Shown piece by piece: positions 11,212 to 22,142 of a DNA stretch of 64,000 nt. The position numbers and the translations under genes were made by a program. The number at the start of each line of letters is the position of its first letter. Positions within the stretch are counted from its first letter, which is position 1. The notes beneath the pieces were generated by a model that was not told the DNA's origin, made no database searches, and saw nothing but the letters and a program-made list of their open reading frames with translations. Origin of the DNA: Macrosoma leucophasiata (taxonomy: Eukaryota; Arthropoda; Insecta; Lepidoptera; Hedylidae); NCBI GenBank assembly GCA_036365455.1, contig JAWQUS010000026.1, positions 13,162,001 to 13,226,000 on the forward strand. Reading direction: 5' to 3'.

Positions 11212-11504
11212 CTAGCTGTGCCCGCGACTTCGCCCGCTTAAGAATATATGATTGTTCAATATCTACCCGGACGAAGTCGTGGGCGCAGCTAGTATACAAG
11301 TAGCCTAAGTTACTCCTTATTACATCAGCTTTCTGCCAGTGAAAGTCCCGTCAAAATCGGTAAAGCCGTTACCAAGATTAGCCACGCCAAACAGACAGAC
11401 AGTAGTTTTGGTATATGTACCGTGTATACATACATATGCATTTAGTAAAAAGAGGTTATTTTTATATTACAAACAGACACTCCAATTTTATTTATTTGCA
11501 TAGA
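11212..11504 (-). mobile_element. Helitron-like element E
   Basis: On the minus strand it starts TCTATGCAAATAAATAAA and ends CACAGCTAG. Near its 3' end ACGAAGTCGTGGGCGCAGCTAG occurs a second time, so the terminal block is duplicated in inverted or tandem form (11212-11295). The GTCT tract is reduced to about three units. Confidence 0.65.
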
Positions 11505-11629
11505 TATGTATAGATATTTGAATGAGCTTTAGTAAGTTACGGTGCAGTGTACTGAATTATTTCACACAGGAACAAGGTGGCCTGTTATCCAAAACATCTT
11601 CAAAAAAGTAGGAGGTTCTATGGCGGATT

Positions 11630-11982
11630 GTAGTTTTTTTATGTGGGGCAGGTGGCAAACAAGCATCCAACTTGTTATGTCAAGTTTTTTTTTTTCCTTT
11701 ATGTAATGGAAGTGGCAAATAAGCATGCAGTTCACGTTGTTGGTAAGTGATGACTGCAGCCTATAGACACCCACACAAAGACCAAGTTCAAAATGCAGAT
11801 GCGTTACCACTCCTGAGGCCTAAGGCGTTATGCCTCTGTGCCGGAAATTACAGGGCCGTACATTACCACGTGACCGGAACACGATAGTGCTGAACACTAC
11901 CATTTAGCGGCAGGTATATTAGGTAATACGGTTGTGCCTTCGTCCGCGAGCTCCGTCACTGGAGCTCTACCACCAGTAACGG
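11630..11982 (-). repeat. LINE-B 3' end preceded by a second 3' scrap
   Basis: A complete-looking copy spans 11688-11982 with a T-run at 11688. Directly before it a roughly 55-bp scrap of the same 3' end (GTGGCAAACAAGCATCCAA) has its own T-run near 11635. This is a tandem or nested pair in the same orientation. Confidence 0.7.
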
Positions 11983-12329
11983 AAATGAAAGTAAAAATTC
12001 GAGAAATCCATAAAATATCTTCAATTTACCTCTGTCTACACCTTTCAGGGTTATACAAGTGTGAGATTACATTTTATTTATGAATCGAATGTTCTCGGCC
12101 GTCTCACAACTATCACAAAATAGGGTGTCCCTAAACGTAGGCTTTAAGGGTATCAACCCCCAATCCCTTTATTTACTTTATCTTACAAAACGAAACAGTA
12201 GATATATTAAAAAGGGAACGAGAGGTATATGGAGCTTTTATAGATATTTTTAGTACGAGTATATCAATATGTATTTGGGCTATATTTGTAGATAAAAGGT
12301 ATGAATTAAATATCCTTAAGGGGTTGCTA

Positions 12330-12560
12330 TTATACTTGCCGCTAAATTGTAGTGTTCAGCACTATCGTGTTCCGGTCAGGTGGTAATGTACAGCCCTGTA
12401 ATTTCCGGCACAGAGGCATAACACCTTAGGCCTCAGAAGTGGTAACGCATCTGCACTTTGACCTCTGGTGTTTGTGTAAATGTCTATAGGCTGCAGGCAT
12501 TACTTAACATGAATGTGAACTTCATGATTGTTTGCCACTTTCATTACATAAAAAAATATA
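12330..12560 (+). repeat. LINE-B 3' end, truncated
   Basis: It starts inside the family at ATACTTGCCGCTAAAT and ends ATTACATAAAAAAAT near 12560. The CTGGTGGTAGAGCTC start is missing. Confidence 0.7.
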
Positions 12561-12849
12561 TTAAAAAATCGTAAATGATTCCAATAGAGGGCCAAACAAT
12601 CGGTTCACAAAGAACTTGCGACCTTCAGCCCAGAAAACTAATCTCTGACACAGCCGGCTCGTCACTCACAATCTCTTGTGTTATATTAACTGTTACTACA
12701 TCAAGCCTTGTATTGTAATTACAAGGTGTAATAAAATAGAGATATTTAAATTATCATACGAATGTACGAACATTCACTTTCGTTCACCGAGATAACTATT
12801 GCATACGATTGGTGTAAATGGTGTAAACTCATTAAACTCATTAAATTTA

Positions 12850-13103
12850 CTGGTGGTAGAGCTCCAGTGACGGAGCTCGCGTGCGTAGGCACCACCGCAT
12901 TACCTAATATACTTGCCGTTAAATGGTCAGCACTATCGTGTTCCGGTCAGGTGGTAATGTACGGCTCTGTAATTTCCGGCACAGAGGCATAACACCTAAT
13001 GCCTCAGGAGTGACAGCGCATTTACATTTTGACCTCTGGTCATTGTGTGGGTGTCTATAGGCTGCAGTCATCACTTAACATCAATGTGAACTGCACGGTT
13101 ATG
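12850..13103 (+). repeat. LINE-B 3' end lacking the poly-A part
   Basis: The copy starts at the family 5' boundary (CTGGTGGTAGAGCTCC) and stops after ATGTGAACTGCA, without the CATGCTTGTTTGCCACTTCC segment and tail. Confidence 0.7.
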
Positions 13104-13440
13104 GAGTAAGTGGCTAGAGATCAACGCACCGTTTAGAAGAAAGAAAGTCACTTTATTGGTCTAATCGTGAGACTTGTAATCCAAGCAACATACATACATC
13201 AAAAACAAACTACACAAAAGAAAAATTGTAATAATTGATCACGTACACAGACAAATAAAAAAAAGGATAAACAGTGTCTCACGGCTTCACTAAATAGATG
13301 ACGGTTCAGCATAAGTCAGGTTGGAGCCTGACGCTGGTTTTCAACCGGAATCTAGCTGGTGACACACGGATATCAAATAAATTTCTGTACACATTTATGT
13401 AATCAGTAGTCCAATGTATATTAGAAAACAGAATTTATAA

Positions 13441-13652
13441 AAATAAAAAAATAAAATACGCTTACACTCACAGCCCCACAGTAGGTATAAACCTGTGTCG
13501 TGGGTGCCGTTGTACACAAACAACACATACACAAACACCCAGACCCGAAACAAATATCTGTAGGCCATACAAATATTTGTCCCGGTGCGGGGATCGAACC
13601 CGCGACCCTTCGAATCAAACGGTCATCTCACACCGCTGGACTAACCGGGTCG
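13441..13652 (-). repeat. SINE-F, tRNA-derived, near full length
   Basis: Minus strand: it starts GACCCGGTTAGTCCAGCGGTG (A box), then GGTCGCGGGTTCGATCCCCGC (B box). These are the two internal RNA polymerase III boxes at normal tRNA spacing. A body follows (GGTCTGGGTGTTTGTGTATGTG, GACACAGGTTTATACC, GGGGCTGTGAGTGTAAGCG) ending in an A/T-rich tail. The head is a tRNA-like pseudogene and the body is not. Confidence 0.8.
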
Positions 13653-13864
13653 TCAAAATTTAATTGATTTATTTATTCTTTCTTGCATCAATAAAACATC
13701 GGTACAAATGGCGGTCTTAACGCTTAAAGCGCTCTCTGCCAGTCAACCATTTAATACAATTACTTATAATAAACGGCATTTTTAAACAAATATATATATT
13801 TTAAGTGACATAATTCATATATGAATACGGAAACGAAAAATAAAATATAATAGGAATAATGATA

Positions 13865-13915
13865 ACCGGGATATCTAGGGCTCTACACTCCCTGCCTACC
13901 CCGTACTGGACTTAA
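13865..13915 (+). repeat. Family H LINE, last 50 bp only
   Basis: It matches the CTACACTCTCTGCCTACCCCGT segment of the copy at 8095-8470 and nothing upstream. Confidence 0.55.
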
Positions 13916-14095
13916 CTTAGAGGGGGGGGGATACCGTTTAGGGTACCTCGTTCGATACTCAAGTAATAAAGCGCTTCCAGCCCGCACAGGTACTGCCAAG
14001 AAGAAGTTTCGCGTTTAATAAGTCGGCCAGAACCGCTGGTCGAATGAGTATAGATAGTAGCAAGTGTAGTATTAGTGCTAGTATAGTGAATAGCA

Positions 14096-14265
14096 TAAGT
14101 GAACCTTCGTCTTCCGGTACGCGGTCGCCACTCTAGGACTGTTCTGCCCAATGAGCTTGTAACATATAATATCATTGGTTCTGCCCCAGCGTCTGTTCTG
14201 CGAGCTATGTGCTCTGCCCACTGTCACATGAGTTTCGCTATTCTGTGGGCTATGTCGGTTACTAG
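14096..14265 (-). pseudogene. RTE-type LINE, C-terminal ORF fragment
   Basis: Minus strand: the sequence starts GTAACCGACATAGCCCACAG and later encodes RTVLEWRPRTGRRR. The VTDIA, AGHIAR and VLEWRPR segments occur in this order in the C-terminal end of RTE-type non-LTR retrotransposons. The frame is broken between the first and last segments, so this is a dead fragment. About 60 bp of LINE-B-like sequence (GAGCTCTACTACCAGTA) follows at 14266-14282. Confidence 0.6.
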
Positions 14266-14870
14266 AGCTCTACTACCAGTAATTATTGTATTTATTTACC
14301 TTGCTTGTATTTTTATTTGTTTTTGTTTGTAGTACTTTATATTTAATGCATAACTTATCACAGGAACGTATTAAACTTGAGACACGTCTCAAGGCAAATA
14401 AATGAGTTTTAATTTCAGTAATTCTTCTATGCATTTCCGAAATACCTTTATCAAAACTTCAAACATGAACACCGACAGGCAAATCCAAATCGACGGGAGT
14501 GATTTATGGATAGGATCGGACCGCGGAGAGGTTATCTGGGACCTTTTTATCGGCGACAGGACGTCACTCAAAATAGCGAAATGGGTGTGTCATGGATTTG
14601 GAGTCAATGTGACAGCGCGTTGAAAAAGGTCATACTAAAATGTGGGTAGTTCGATATGACCGCTATTAGATTTCTTTGACTTAGAATCTATATTTAACAA
14701 CTATCCTTTCCATAAAAAACGAGTGGGTGTTGGGTCAAGTTGAAGAAGAGGATTTTTTTTTCCTCTACCATTCCATATAAATAAGTAAAAGGGCGTCTGA
14801 GCTAAAAAGACTCGGCTCAGTGGCTCCTCAAACGCGCGGGGTCCGGGGTCTAAAACGATGCTTGCGGCAT

Positions 14871-15134
14871 CAAAGCATGCAGCTCACATCGATGTTAACT
14901 AATGACTGCAACCAATAGACGTCTACACAAAAACCAAAGGTTAAAGTGCAGATGCGTTGCAACTGCTGAGACTTTAGTTGTTATGTCTCTGTGATAGTTA
15001 TTACGGGGCCATCATACATTACCATCTAACTGGCACACGTTAGTGCTGAACGCTACCATTTAGCGGCAGATACATTAGTTAATACGGTGGTGCCTACGCA
15101 CTCGAGCTTTACTGGAACTTTACCATCAGTAACT
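14871..15134 (-). repeat. LINE-B 3' end, diverged
   Basis: It is recognised by GCATGCAGCTCACATCGATG, GATGCGTTGCAACTGCTGAG and GCTACCATTTAGCGGCAG. This copy shares with 60090-60310 the ACTTTAGTTGTTATGTCTCTGTGATAG variant, which marks a subfamily. Confidence 0.65.
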
Positions 15135-15450
15135 GCCTCAGTAGCGTAGTGGTAGCAGGCCACTACTATTACGCTGGAGGTCCTGGGTTCAATTCCCGGG
15201 TCGGGGACTATCAGAGATAACGGTTTAAAATCCTTTATCTCTGCTTCTATTGGGATTTTTCCATTTTCTGGAAGTTTCCCAGTACCCCGGAGTTTGGTAA
15301 TGTGCCCGGAGATGGCAACAGGTTCGCCACCTGTTACATGGGCCAAAACGTAACCGGCGAGTCGTGGGTGTTTGCATGTATGATTGAATGCATGCATTTA
15401 CCTCTGCCTACCCCTTCGGGGATTACAGGCGTGAAGTTACGTTTTTTTTT
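15131..15450 (+). repeat. SINE-G, tRNA-derived, full length
   Basis: The head carries TAGCGTAGTGGTAGCAGG (A box) and GGTCCTGGGTTCAATTCCCG (B box). The body runs through TTTGGTAATGTGCCCGG, GTTACATGGGCCAAAACG and TGCATGCATTTACCTCTGCC, then ends GGCGTGAAGTTACG plus a T-run. This is the most complete of five copies and the reference for the others. Confidence 0.75.
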
Positions 15451-15708
15451 TTTTACGTACCATCAGTAAAAAAGATGCCACGGATACCGTGATCGGTGGA
15501 TACAAAAGTATATTATTTTTTTCGTTGGAAACGGATCACGGTATCGGTGGAGACAACTCGGTGGAATTCGTGGCCACTCTAATCTGATACCGGGATCCGT
15601 GGACACAAACCCCCCCAAATGCCGCCCCGGGCCTCTGACGAACTTGGTCCCCCAATGCTCCTGAAGCCTTAATTGATTTGCATTTGTGGTAGTTAATGAA
15701 ATATTTGT

Positions 15709-15835
15709 AGGGGGGCCGTCCAGTATTCACGTGATGTTTTTTAGAGTCACCTTGACTCCTTTCCTTCCTTTGGCGATACGTGGTGAGGTTTTAGATTAAC
15801 TCTCCCACCCCCACCTAAGATCACGTGTATTTTTG
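15709..15835. repeat. GGGGCCGTCC-type dispersed repeat fragment
   Basis: GGGGGGCCGTCCAGTATTCACGTGA at one end and AAGATCACGTGTATTTTTGG at the other resemble a repeat I remember as widespread in insect genomes. No ORF or target duplication was seen. Confidence 0.3.
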
Positions 15836-15910
15836 GAATAAAATAAGTAGATACCTACCTATTTCTTAAATTTTGCGGAAAATAAGGTATATATAAAATA
15901 AAAATGAAAT

Positions 15911-16175
15911 GTGAATGAGCGAATGACTAAACAGATATACAATGCGAATGTGGATGGTTACAGAGGCCCAGGAAGACCAAGGCTGACCTACCATGACCAA
16001 ATAGGTCGAGTTCTGTCTGATGGTGGGGTCAAAAGTCTTAGGAATCGGCGTGCATGTATGAAGAGAATGATGAAGGTAGACGAGGCACGAGAGGTTTGTC
16101 TGAACCGGGATATCTGGCGCTCTACACTCTCTGCCTACCCCGTTAGGGACCTGGCGTGAAGATACATACATACAT
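15911..16175 (+). pseudogene. Family H LINE, RT C-terminal fragment
   Basis: The open frame starts MNERMTKQIYNANVDG and continues through RGPGRPRLTYHDQ to AYPVRDLA and a stop at about 16159. It is uninterrupted over these 82 codons, unlike the copy at 8095-8470. It corresponds to the region after the RT domain of a non-LTR retrotransposon and ends in (ATAC)n at about 16165-16180. Nothing of the RT or endonuclease core is present, so it is a 5'-truncated insertion and not a gene. Identity with the 8-kb copy is very high over about 240 bp, so one of the two is fairly young. Confidence 0.7.
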
Positions 16176-16179
16176 ACAT

Positions 16180-16965
16180 AAAATAAAAATCGCACAAATG
16201 TAATATACTTATTTGACGTGAAAATTACTGAATAACAAGCGACTGTTAGGTCGAGTCGAAAGTGTCTTAAATTGTTGCCCAAATCGCGCACCAAATTTCA
16301 CCAATTTTTGCTCGAAATAGGGCACTCAAAGAAGAAATATACGTCATATCTCCATATACTCCCCCCTCCACCTTGTAAGGTTTTGTGATTTTTTCCTGAA
16401 CCCCCCTTTCCCCTCCCCTCCCGCTTTCAAGCCACACCTGATTAATAGACGACCGCTATGCAAAATAATAAACTTTAGGATGTTGATTTACAATGCTAGT
16501 CGGTTAAAAGGCTGCTCGAATGCGAATAGGACTAAGAAAGAAGTAGTTGACTCAAAACGCAACTTTGTTCAAAGTTCCCCGTAGCAACCCTATTCAACTT
16601 GAATAGTGATCGGTCTTTTTTGAAATGGCCCCCGGGTAATATTCCCTATTGTCGGTGAAATTGGGAATTTAACGCATTGTAGCACATACGTGTCGCTCGC
16701 CCTTACAAATGGCGGACTTTAGTTGGGTCCTGTAATGCGGCATTAGGGAGTGGATTCCTTTCTGATTGTGAGGTTCGCCACTTACTTTTAAGGGTTTTGT
16801 CTTGATTGAGACGTGTCACGACCTCTTCCAGTGCTAGGGTGTTGATGTCATTTGATCTGTAGTTGAGCAGTTGAGCATATTCAGTAAATACTGAACGTAT
16901 TATTGTGGCATGCGTACCCATAAAATGAATTTTGTTGTTGAAACAAATGTCTTGTTAAAAGATTT
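16180..16965. other. Unique-looking stretch
   Basis: It contains a C-rich run at about 16360-16430. An open frame of 72 codons on the minus strand (16703-16921) has no recognisable domain. Nothing is supported. Confidence 0.4.
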
Positions 16966-16969
16966 ACAT

Positions 16970-17047
16970 TGGGGCTTCGGTGCTAGGCTTAGTGGCAAAG
17001 CGGCTGGGCTGGTTATAAAGAGGTCGCAGGTTCAATCTCTCTTCTTT
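16970..17047 (+). repeat. tRNA-like SINE head (family P)
   Basis: GGGCTTCGG, AGTGGCAAAGCGGCTGG (A-box region) and GGTCGCAGGTTCAATCTC (B-box region) form a degraded tRNA-like unit. Three similar units lie at 17311, 19737 and 30838. It has too many changes to be a working tRNA gene. Confidence 0.45.
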
Positions 17048-17051
17048 AGAC

Positions 17052-17270
17052 GACCCGGTTAGTCCAGCGGTGTGAGTTGACCGTTTGATTCGAAGGGTCG
17101 CCGGTTCTATCCCCGCACCGGGACAAATATTTGTATGGCCTACAGATATATGTTACGGGTCTGGGTGTTTGTGTATGTGTTGTATGTGTACAACGGCACC
17201 TACGACACAGGTTTATACCTATTGTGGGGCTGTGAGTGTAAGCGTATTTTATTTATTTAATCTCTGTCCG
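17052..17270 (+). repeat. SINE-F, full length
   Basis: It directly follows the family P head. A and B boxes are intact except GGTCGCCGGTTCTATCCCCGC, where the B-box core has one change. The A/T tail starts at about 17253. Confidence 0.75.
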
Positions 17271-17310
17271 AAGTTAATTTTTTCCTGTTCTTTTGTTCTT
17301 TAATTTCTAA

Positions 17311-17395
17311 GTGGGGCTTTGGTGGCTTATTGCTAAAGCGGCTGGACATACAGAGATTGCAGGTTTTAAAATTGTCCCTCTCTGAATTCAATTAT
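17311..17395 (+). repeat. tRNA-like SINE head (family P), degraded
   Basis: GGGGCTTTGGTGGC, CTAAAGCGGCTGGACATAC and GATTGCAGGTTTTAAAATTG are recognisable. The B box is lost. Confidence 0.35.
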
Positions 17396-17844
17396 AGGGA
17401 CATACTCGTACAATGCCATTGACTGTTAAGTTATATGGAATTGGGGAACAAGCATGCAGTTTACTTTGATGTAAGTTTATCACCATCAATGTGAACTGCA
17501 TTTTTATTTTCCACTCTAATACCATAACATTATCAAGGATATACGAATCCAAAAGACGTTAAGATTTTAAACTTCTAGTTTCCGTCTCGTAAGGGTACCT
17601 AAAATTTCAAGTCAGTCATACCTAAAGTTTCAAAAAATTCAGTCCCTAAATTGTAGTGTTCAGCACTATTGTGTTTAGATTAGATGTTTATATATGATCT
17701 CTTACTTACTGGCGTCGGGACATGACGACCCCACCGCCCACGACGAATTTTCTTCTTGGAAGAGAATTCTTCCGCAAGTGCAGTCAGTTGACCGAACAAT
17801 TGTGGTCAAACCTTTCCAATAGGACTGTAGAAAATATAACAACG

Positions 17845-18027
17845 CTTAATGGGCAGCAGAGTCTCGCGATAAAACTACCGTCACTGCGATCGCCAATCCG
17901 CCTGCCAAGCGAGGCGATTATGGCATATTCACCCCTAATGGCTCACGACACTGTTGTAAGCGTTTTTGGGGAAGGCTTTGTCCAGCAGTGGACGTCATTC
18001 AGCTGGAGTGATGATGTCATCCCTTAA
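17845..18027 (+). pseudogene. RTE-type LINE 3' end
   Basis: The frame gives VVSVFGEGFVQQWTSF near 17955-18003. The GEAFVQQWTS-type peptide and the GTCCAGCAGTGGACGT sequence are the usual end of RTE-type ORFs, followed here by TGATGATGTCAT, a short remnant of the ATG-repeat tail. The upstream segment (GGGCAGCAGAGTCTCGCG to CACCCCTAATGG) recurs at 48288-48400. There is no catalytic domain, so this is a dead 5'-truncated copy. Confidence 0.55.
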
Positions 18028-18140
18028 TAACCATCACTGAGATATACAAACTTAAGCCGCAGGGGAGCATCGCATTTACATTTGACTGCCGGTTTTTGTG
18101 GAAATATGTAATAACTGTATATTTATTTACCTTTTTATAT

Positions 18141-18395
18141 GTATGTATGTATTTTCACGGGGTAGGCAGAGAGTGTAGAACGCCAGATATCCCGCTCCTG
18201 ACACACCACCCGTGCCTCATCTACATTCATCATTCTCTTCATACATGCACGCCGATCCCTAAGACTCTGACCCGACTATCAGACAGTACTTGACCTATTT
18301 GGTCATGGTAGGTCAGTCTTGGTCTTCCTCGGCCTCTGCAACCATCCACATTTGGATTGTATATCTGTTTAGTCATTCGCACATTCGACATTCTT
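18141..18395 (-). pseudogene. Family H LINE, RT C-terminal fragment
   Basis: This copy starts, in sense, at AAAGAATGTCGAATGTGCGAATGACT and ends in the TACATACATA tail at 18141-18150. Small indels break the frame that is open at 15911. Confidence 0.65.
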
Positions 18396-18399
18396 TTTA

Positions 18400-19090
18400 T
18401 AATATTTGCCGCTTTAATAACATAAAGAGTGATAAGAATTCAAAAGACGTAAAGTTTTCTGACTTCCAGTTCAAGTTTCGTAAAGTAACGTTAAGTGAAA
18501 TTTAGTAACGCAGCGGTTTTTACCTGACCACAACATTTGTCATTGCGGCATTCGCTAAGAGCCCCACGGGATGATCTGTCTCCATGATAAATGACCCCGT
18601 CTAATGCTCTTTTCACTAACTCGATGTATATAACGTAAGCTACCACTACGTTATTTATATTTCAATTTATACCTGAAATGGGGACTCATTTTTGTAATGG
18701 ATACAGTTTATGTGCGGTTGTACTTATTTCCAAAGTCTTTAATATCGTTGAGAAAGTCGCAGATGGTTGTTTATTTTGATTTTTCGATTTGACACTTTTT
18801 TTTTTTAATCTTTATTTAAAGAGCTTGGTCGCCATTGCGACTACGTCGCTCTGTTAAGAACACACTTTTTACATTAAATATTATCGAAAATTATAACCTA
18901 ATTACTAATTATAGTTCGGGCTTCCACACCGAATTTATATAAATCAATCAAATACCTAATGGTATCTGAGAAAATATCACTCAACATTATATTCAAACCA
19001 TTATATTTACCATTATATTTATGTATATAGGTATGTACCTACCTACCTTATATGTATTAGTACTTAAACTATGTGGCTTATTTAAAGTTT
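18400..19090. other. Stretch without a supported feature
   Basis: It is AT-rich with a T-run at 18800-18808. No repeat family or ORF of interest was seen. Confidence 0.45.
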
Positions 19091-19095
19091 TACTG

Positions 19096-19218
19096 ATGGT
19101 AGAGTGTGGTGATGGATGGAGGTGATGGTGGAGGTGATGAATGGAGGTGATGGGGTGGAGGTGACAGATGGAGGTGATGGATGGAGGTGATGGATAGAGG
19201 TGATGGATGGAGGTGATG
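19096..19218. repeat. GGAGGTGATGGAT minisatellite
   Basis: About nine imperfect units of GATGGATGGAGGT (13 bp, with shorter variants) lie in a row. The open frame on the minus strand over it (His/Pro/Ser-rich) is a by-product. Confidence 0.8.
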
Positions 19219-19736
19219 CATTTCAAAGTCGTAAGAACCACATAACGCGTTACCTAACCTGATCTACCATAGATGGTATTGTAGGGCCCAGTAAATTCCG
19301 GTACAAAGACGTAACATCTTATTCAATTTTTACATATCATCAACGTGAACTGTGTGTGTGTTTACAAACTATAGAAGTAACTTAAAACAAAATGATTTAA
19401 TGGCTGTCTTGTCAGTTGGTTGAGAACAATTAGGTACAATTTCAACATATTTTGATCATATAATATCTACCCAATGTAAAAAATGAAATTTTAAAAAATA
19501 TTTTTTTTTTGTTACAGGATTGTTTTACGTGGATATTCAACATCATAACAACTGAATATAAGGTGAGAGATGTAAATAATACAACTGATAATAATTTGCT
19601 AAACGAGAGTGGTACAGAGTAGGAAATACTTACAGTTGTCATCTATTTTCTATTTAACAATTAGTAGAAAAAATTAAAAAAATATATTACTTACTTCAGG
19701 CAGGAATCGAACCTCGTTCTCGAAACTACGCTCGGA

Positions 19737-19797
19737 TATGGGCTTCGATAGCTAAGTGGTAAAGCGGGTGGACAGATTATCCTGAGGTCACAGGGTA
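19737..19797 (+). repeat. tRNA-like SINE head (family P)
   Basis: GGGCTTCGATAGCTAAGTGGTAAAGCGGGTGG holds an A-box-like part and TGAGGTCACAGGGT a degraded B-box region. Confidence 0.35.
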
Positions 19798-20996
19798 ACA
19801 TTATGGATATAGGCACGGAATAGATAAATAAAGATGGAATGGTAATGTGGGCGTGGCAAGCGCACCACAACTATGCCTGAACACACACAGTTCGGCCGAA
19901 CCAGTCGTTCGCCGCTCGTAGTGTCATGTAGACAGCTTAGAACAACACATCTCGGGGTAAAAATGCCGTTTTGTGTTATTTTAACACGTAAAATGAAAAG
20001 TAAGACCTCCAGTAAATCGAGGAGGTATAGTTAAAGATATTGAATACCACTGTTACACTAAAAACCCTTAAATAATTATTAAATTGAACTAAAACGAAAA
20101 TCTTCACTAGTGTTGTGATATACACAATATCGATATTTTTTTATGGTCCATATCGATATTTGTATAGTTTCATATGTAGATGTTTTTAAATATGACAGTG
20201 GTGGATGGAACATTAGCATCCGAAACACTAAACTGTGCCGAATCATTTTATGCATCATTTGGAACATTCGGAACATTTGGAACATTGCGTCAAAGATATG
20301 AAATACAGATCAACTGCTTAGTTCCGGGTGGTGTACCCGATGATAGAGTTGATAATAAGTTAATGTGACAATGTTTCACTATACTTTTATACAAGTTTTT
20401 AAAAGAACATTCAAAACCGATTACTCTTCATACTTCATCGATTAGCAGCACCGCATTATATTAATATTTGTGTAGTTATATTAATATGTCTATAATTTAC
20501 CTGCTGTTAAGTGGTAAAGTACGGTGTTAGAGCTTCAATGGTAGAGCTCGAAGGCACACAATTATCATGTGAGAAATATGGGTATGGGATGTCAGTTAAC
20601 TTATAATGATGGGTGTCAATTTTGTGGTTTCTTGGGGTGCTGATTACGAAAGAGGCAACCGTTTTCGGATCCAAGATGGCGGACAGACTTTTTTTATCAT
20701 AATGTGATATGGGTATCAATTTCGAGGTTTCTTGGGGTGCTGATTACGAAAATAGCATCCGTTTTAGATCCAAGATGGCGGACAGACTTTCTTTTTATAA
20801 TATTGATACCCATATCACATTTTGAAGAAAAAAGTCTATTTGCCGTCTTGGATCTGAAAACGGATGCAATTTTCGTTATCAGCACCCCAAGAAACCTCAA
20901 AATTGATATCCATATTACATTTTCAAAAAACGCTGTCCGCCATCTTGTATCTGAAAACGGACCTTTATTCCCATCGGCACCACTATTTACTTATTG

Positions 20997-22014
20997 ACAC
21001 CACTATCGAATCCAACATCCTAAAGAACCATGAAAACGACACCCACGACGTAAAAGTTGAACCTCCATGCAGCCGCCATCTTGGATTTACATATTTACAC
21101 CACTATCGGATTCAACACCCTCATGAACCATGAAAACGACACCCATGACGAAAAAGTAGTCAACTCCATGCAGCCACCATCTTGGATTTACATTCTGACA
21201 CCACTATCGAATTCAACGCCCTCATGAACCATGAAAACGACACCCATGACGAAAAAGTTGACAACTTCATGCAGCCGCCATCTTGGATTTACATTTTGAC
21301 ACCACTATCGAATTCAACACCCTCATGAACCATGAAAACGACACCCATGACGAAAAAGTTGACAACTTCATGCAGCCGCCATCTTGGATTTACATTTTGA
21401 AACCACTATCGAATTCAACACCCTCAAGAACCAAGAAAACGACACCCATGACGAAAAAGTTGTCAACTCCATGCAGCCGCCATATCGGATTTACCTTTTC
21501 ACACCACCATCGAATTCAACACCCTCAAGAGCCGTGGAAACGACACCCATGACGAAAAAATTGACAAGTCCATGCAGCCGCCATCTTGGATTCACATTTT
21601 GACACCACTATCGAATTCAACACCCTCATTAACCAAGAAAACGACACTCATGACGAAAAAGTTGTCAACTCCATGCAGCCGCCATCTTGGATTTACATTT
21701 TGACATCACTATCGAATTCAACACCCTCAAGAACCATGAAAACGACACCCATAACGAAAAAGTAGTCAACTCCATGCAGCCGCCATCTTGGATTTACATT
21801 TTGACACCACTATCGAATTCAACACCCTCATGAACCAAAAAAACGACACCCATGACGAAAAAGTTGTCAACTCCATGCAGCCGCCATCTTGGACTTACAT
21901 TTTGACACCACTATCCAATTCAACACCCTCAAGAACCATGAAAACGACACCCATGACGAAAAAATTGACAACTCCATGCAACCGCCATCTTGGATTTACA
22001 TTTTGACACAAATT
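20997..22014. repeat. Tandem array of ten 101-bp units
   Basis: The box GCCGCCATCTTGG recurs at about 21070, 21172, 21274, 21375, 21476, 21578, 21679, 21780, 21880 and 21981, giving a 101-102 bp period. Each unit also has ACCACTATCGAATTCAACACC and GAAAACGACACCCATGACG. Units differ by only a few bases each. Open frames across the array (Thr/Asn/Pro-rich, 60-90 codons) arise from the period and are not genes. Confidence 0.9.
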
Positions 22015-22089
22015 GTCAAATTGAAAAATTGTCACCTATCACCTAATAAACCATTGCAGTATAAATACGAAGGGGGCAAATGAAACTAA

Positions 22090-22142
22090 CGGCCACCGGG
22101 GTGGCCGTTGGCACTATTTATTCCCAACGGCCACCCCGGTGG
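22090..22142. repeat. GC-rich hairpin inside the satellite
   Basis: The segment GCCACCGGGGTGGCCGTTGG recurs as its exact reverse complement CCAACGGCCACCCCGGTGGC after a 13-base spacer. The left arm is itself a 10-bp-stem palindrome. It sits between the 101-bp array and the next block of 100-bp units and is much more GC-rich than both. Confidence 0.8.

Noticed and set aside
15536..15730. Hairpin-like repeat CGGTATC/GATACCG as a promoter element
   Set aside because: The segments CGGATACCGTGATCGG and GGATCACGGTATCGG are close but imperfect, with no gene nearby.
17085..17303. Cysteine-rich 72-codon frame (also at 13421-13618 and 45667-45903)
   Set aside because: The same peptide recurs wherever SINE-F lies, and it starts inside the tRNA-like head.
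20997..22014. CRISPR-like regular spacing of conserved boxes
   Set aside because: The whole 101-bp unit repeats, so there are no unique spacers, no cas genes are present and the DNA is eukaryotic; this is a satellite.
21283..22083. Open frames of 64-89 codons over the satellite
   Set aside because: They follow the 101-bp period in shifting frames, have low-complexity composition and no conserved protein logic.
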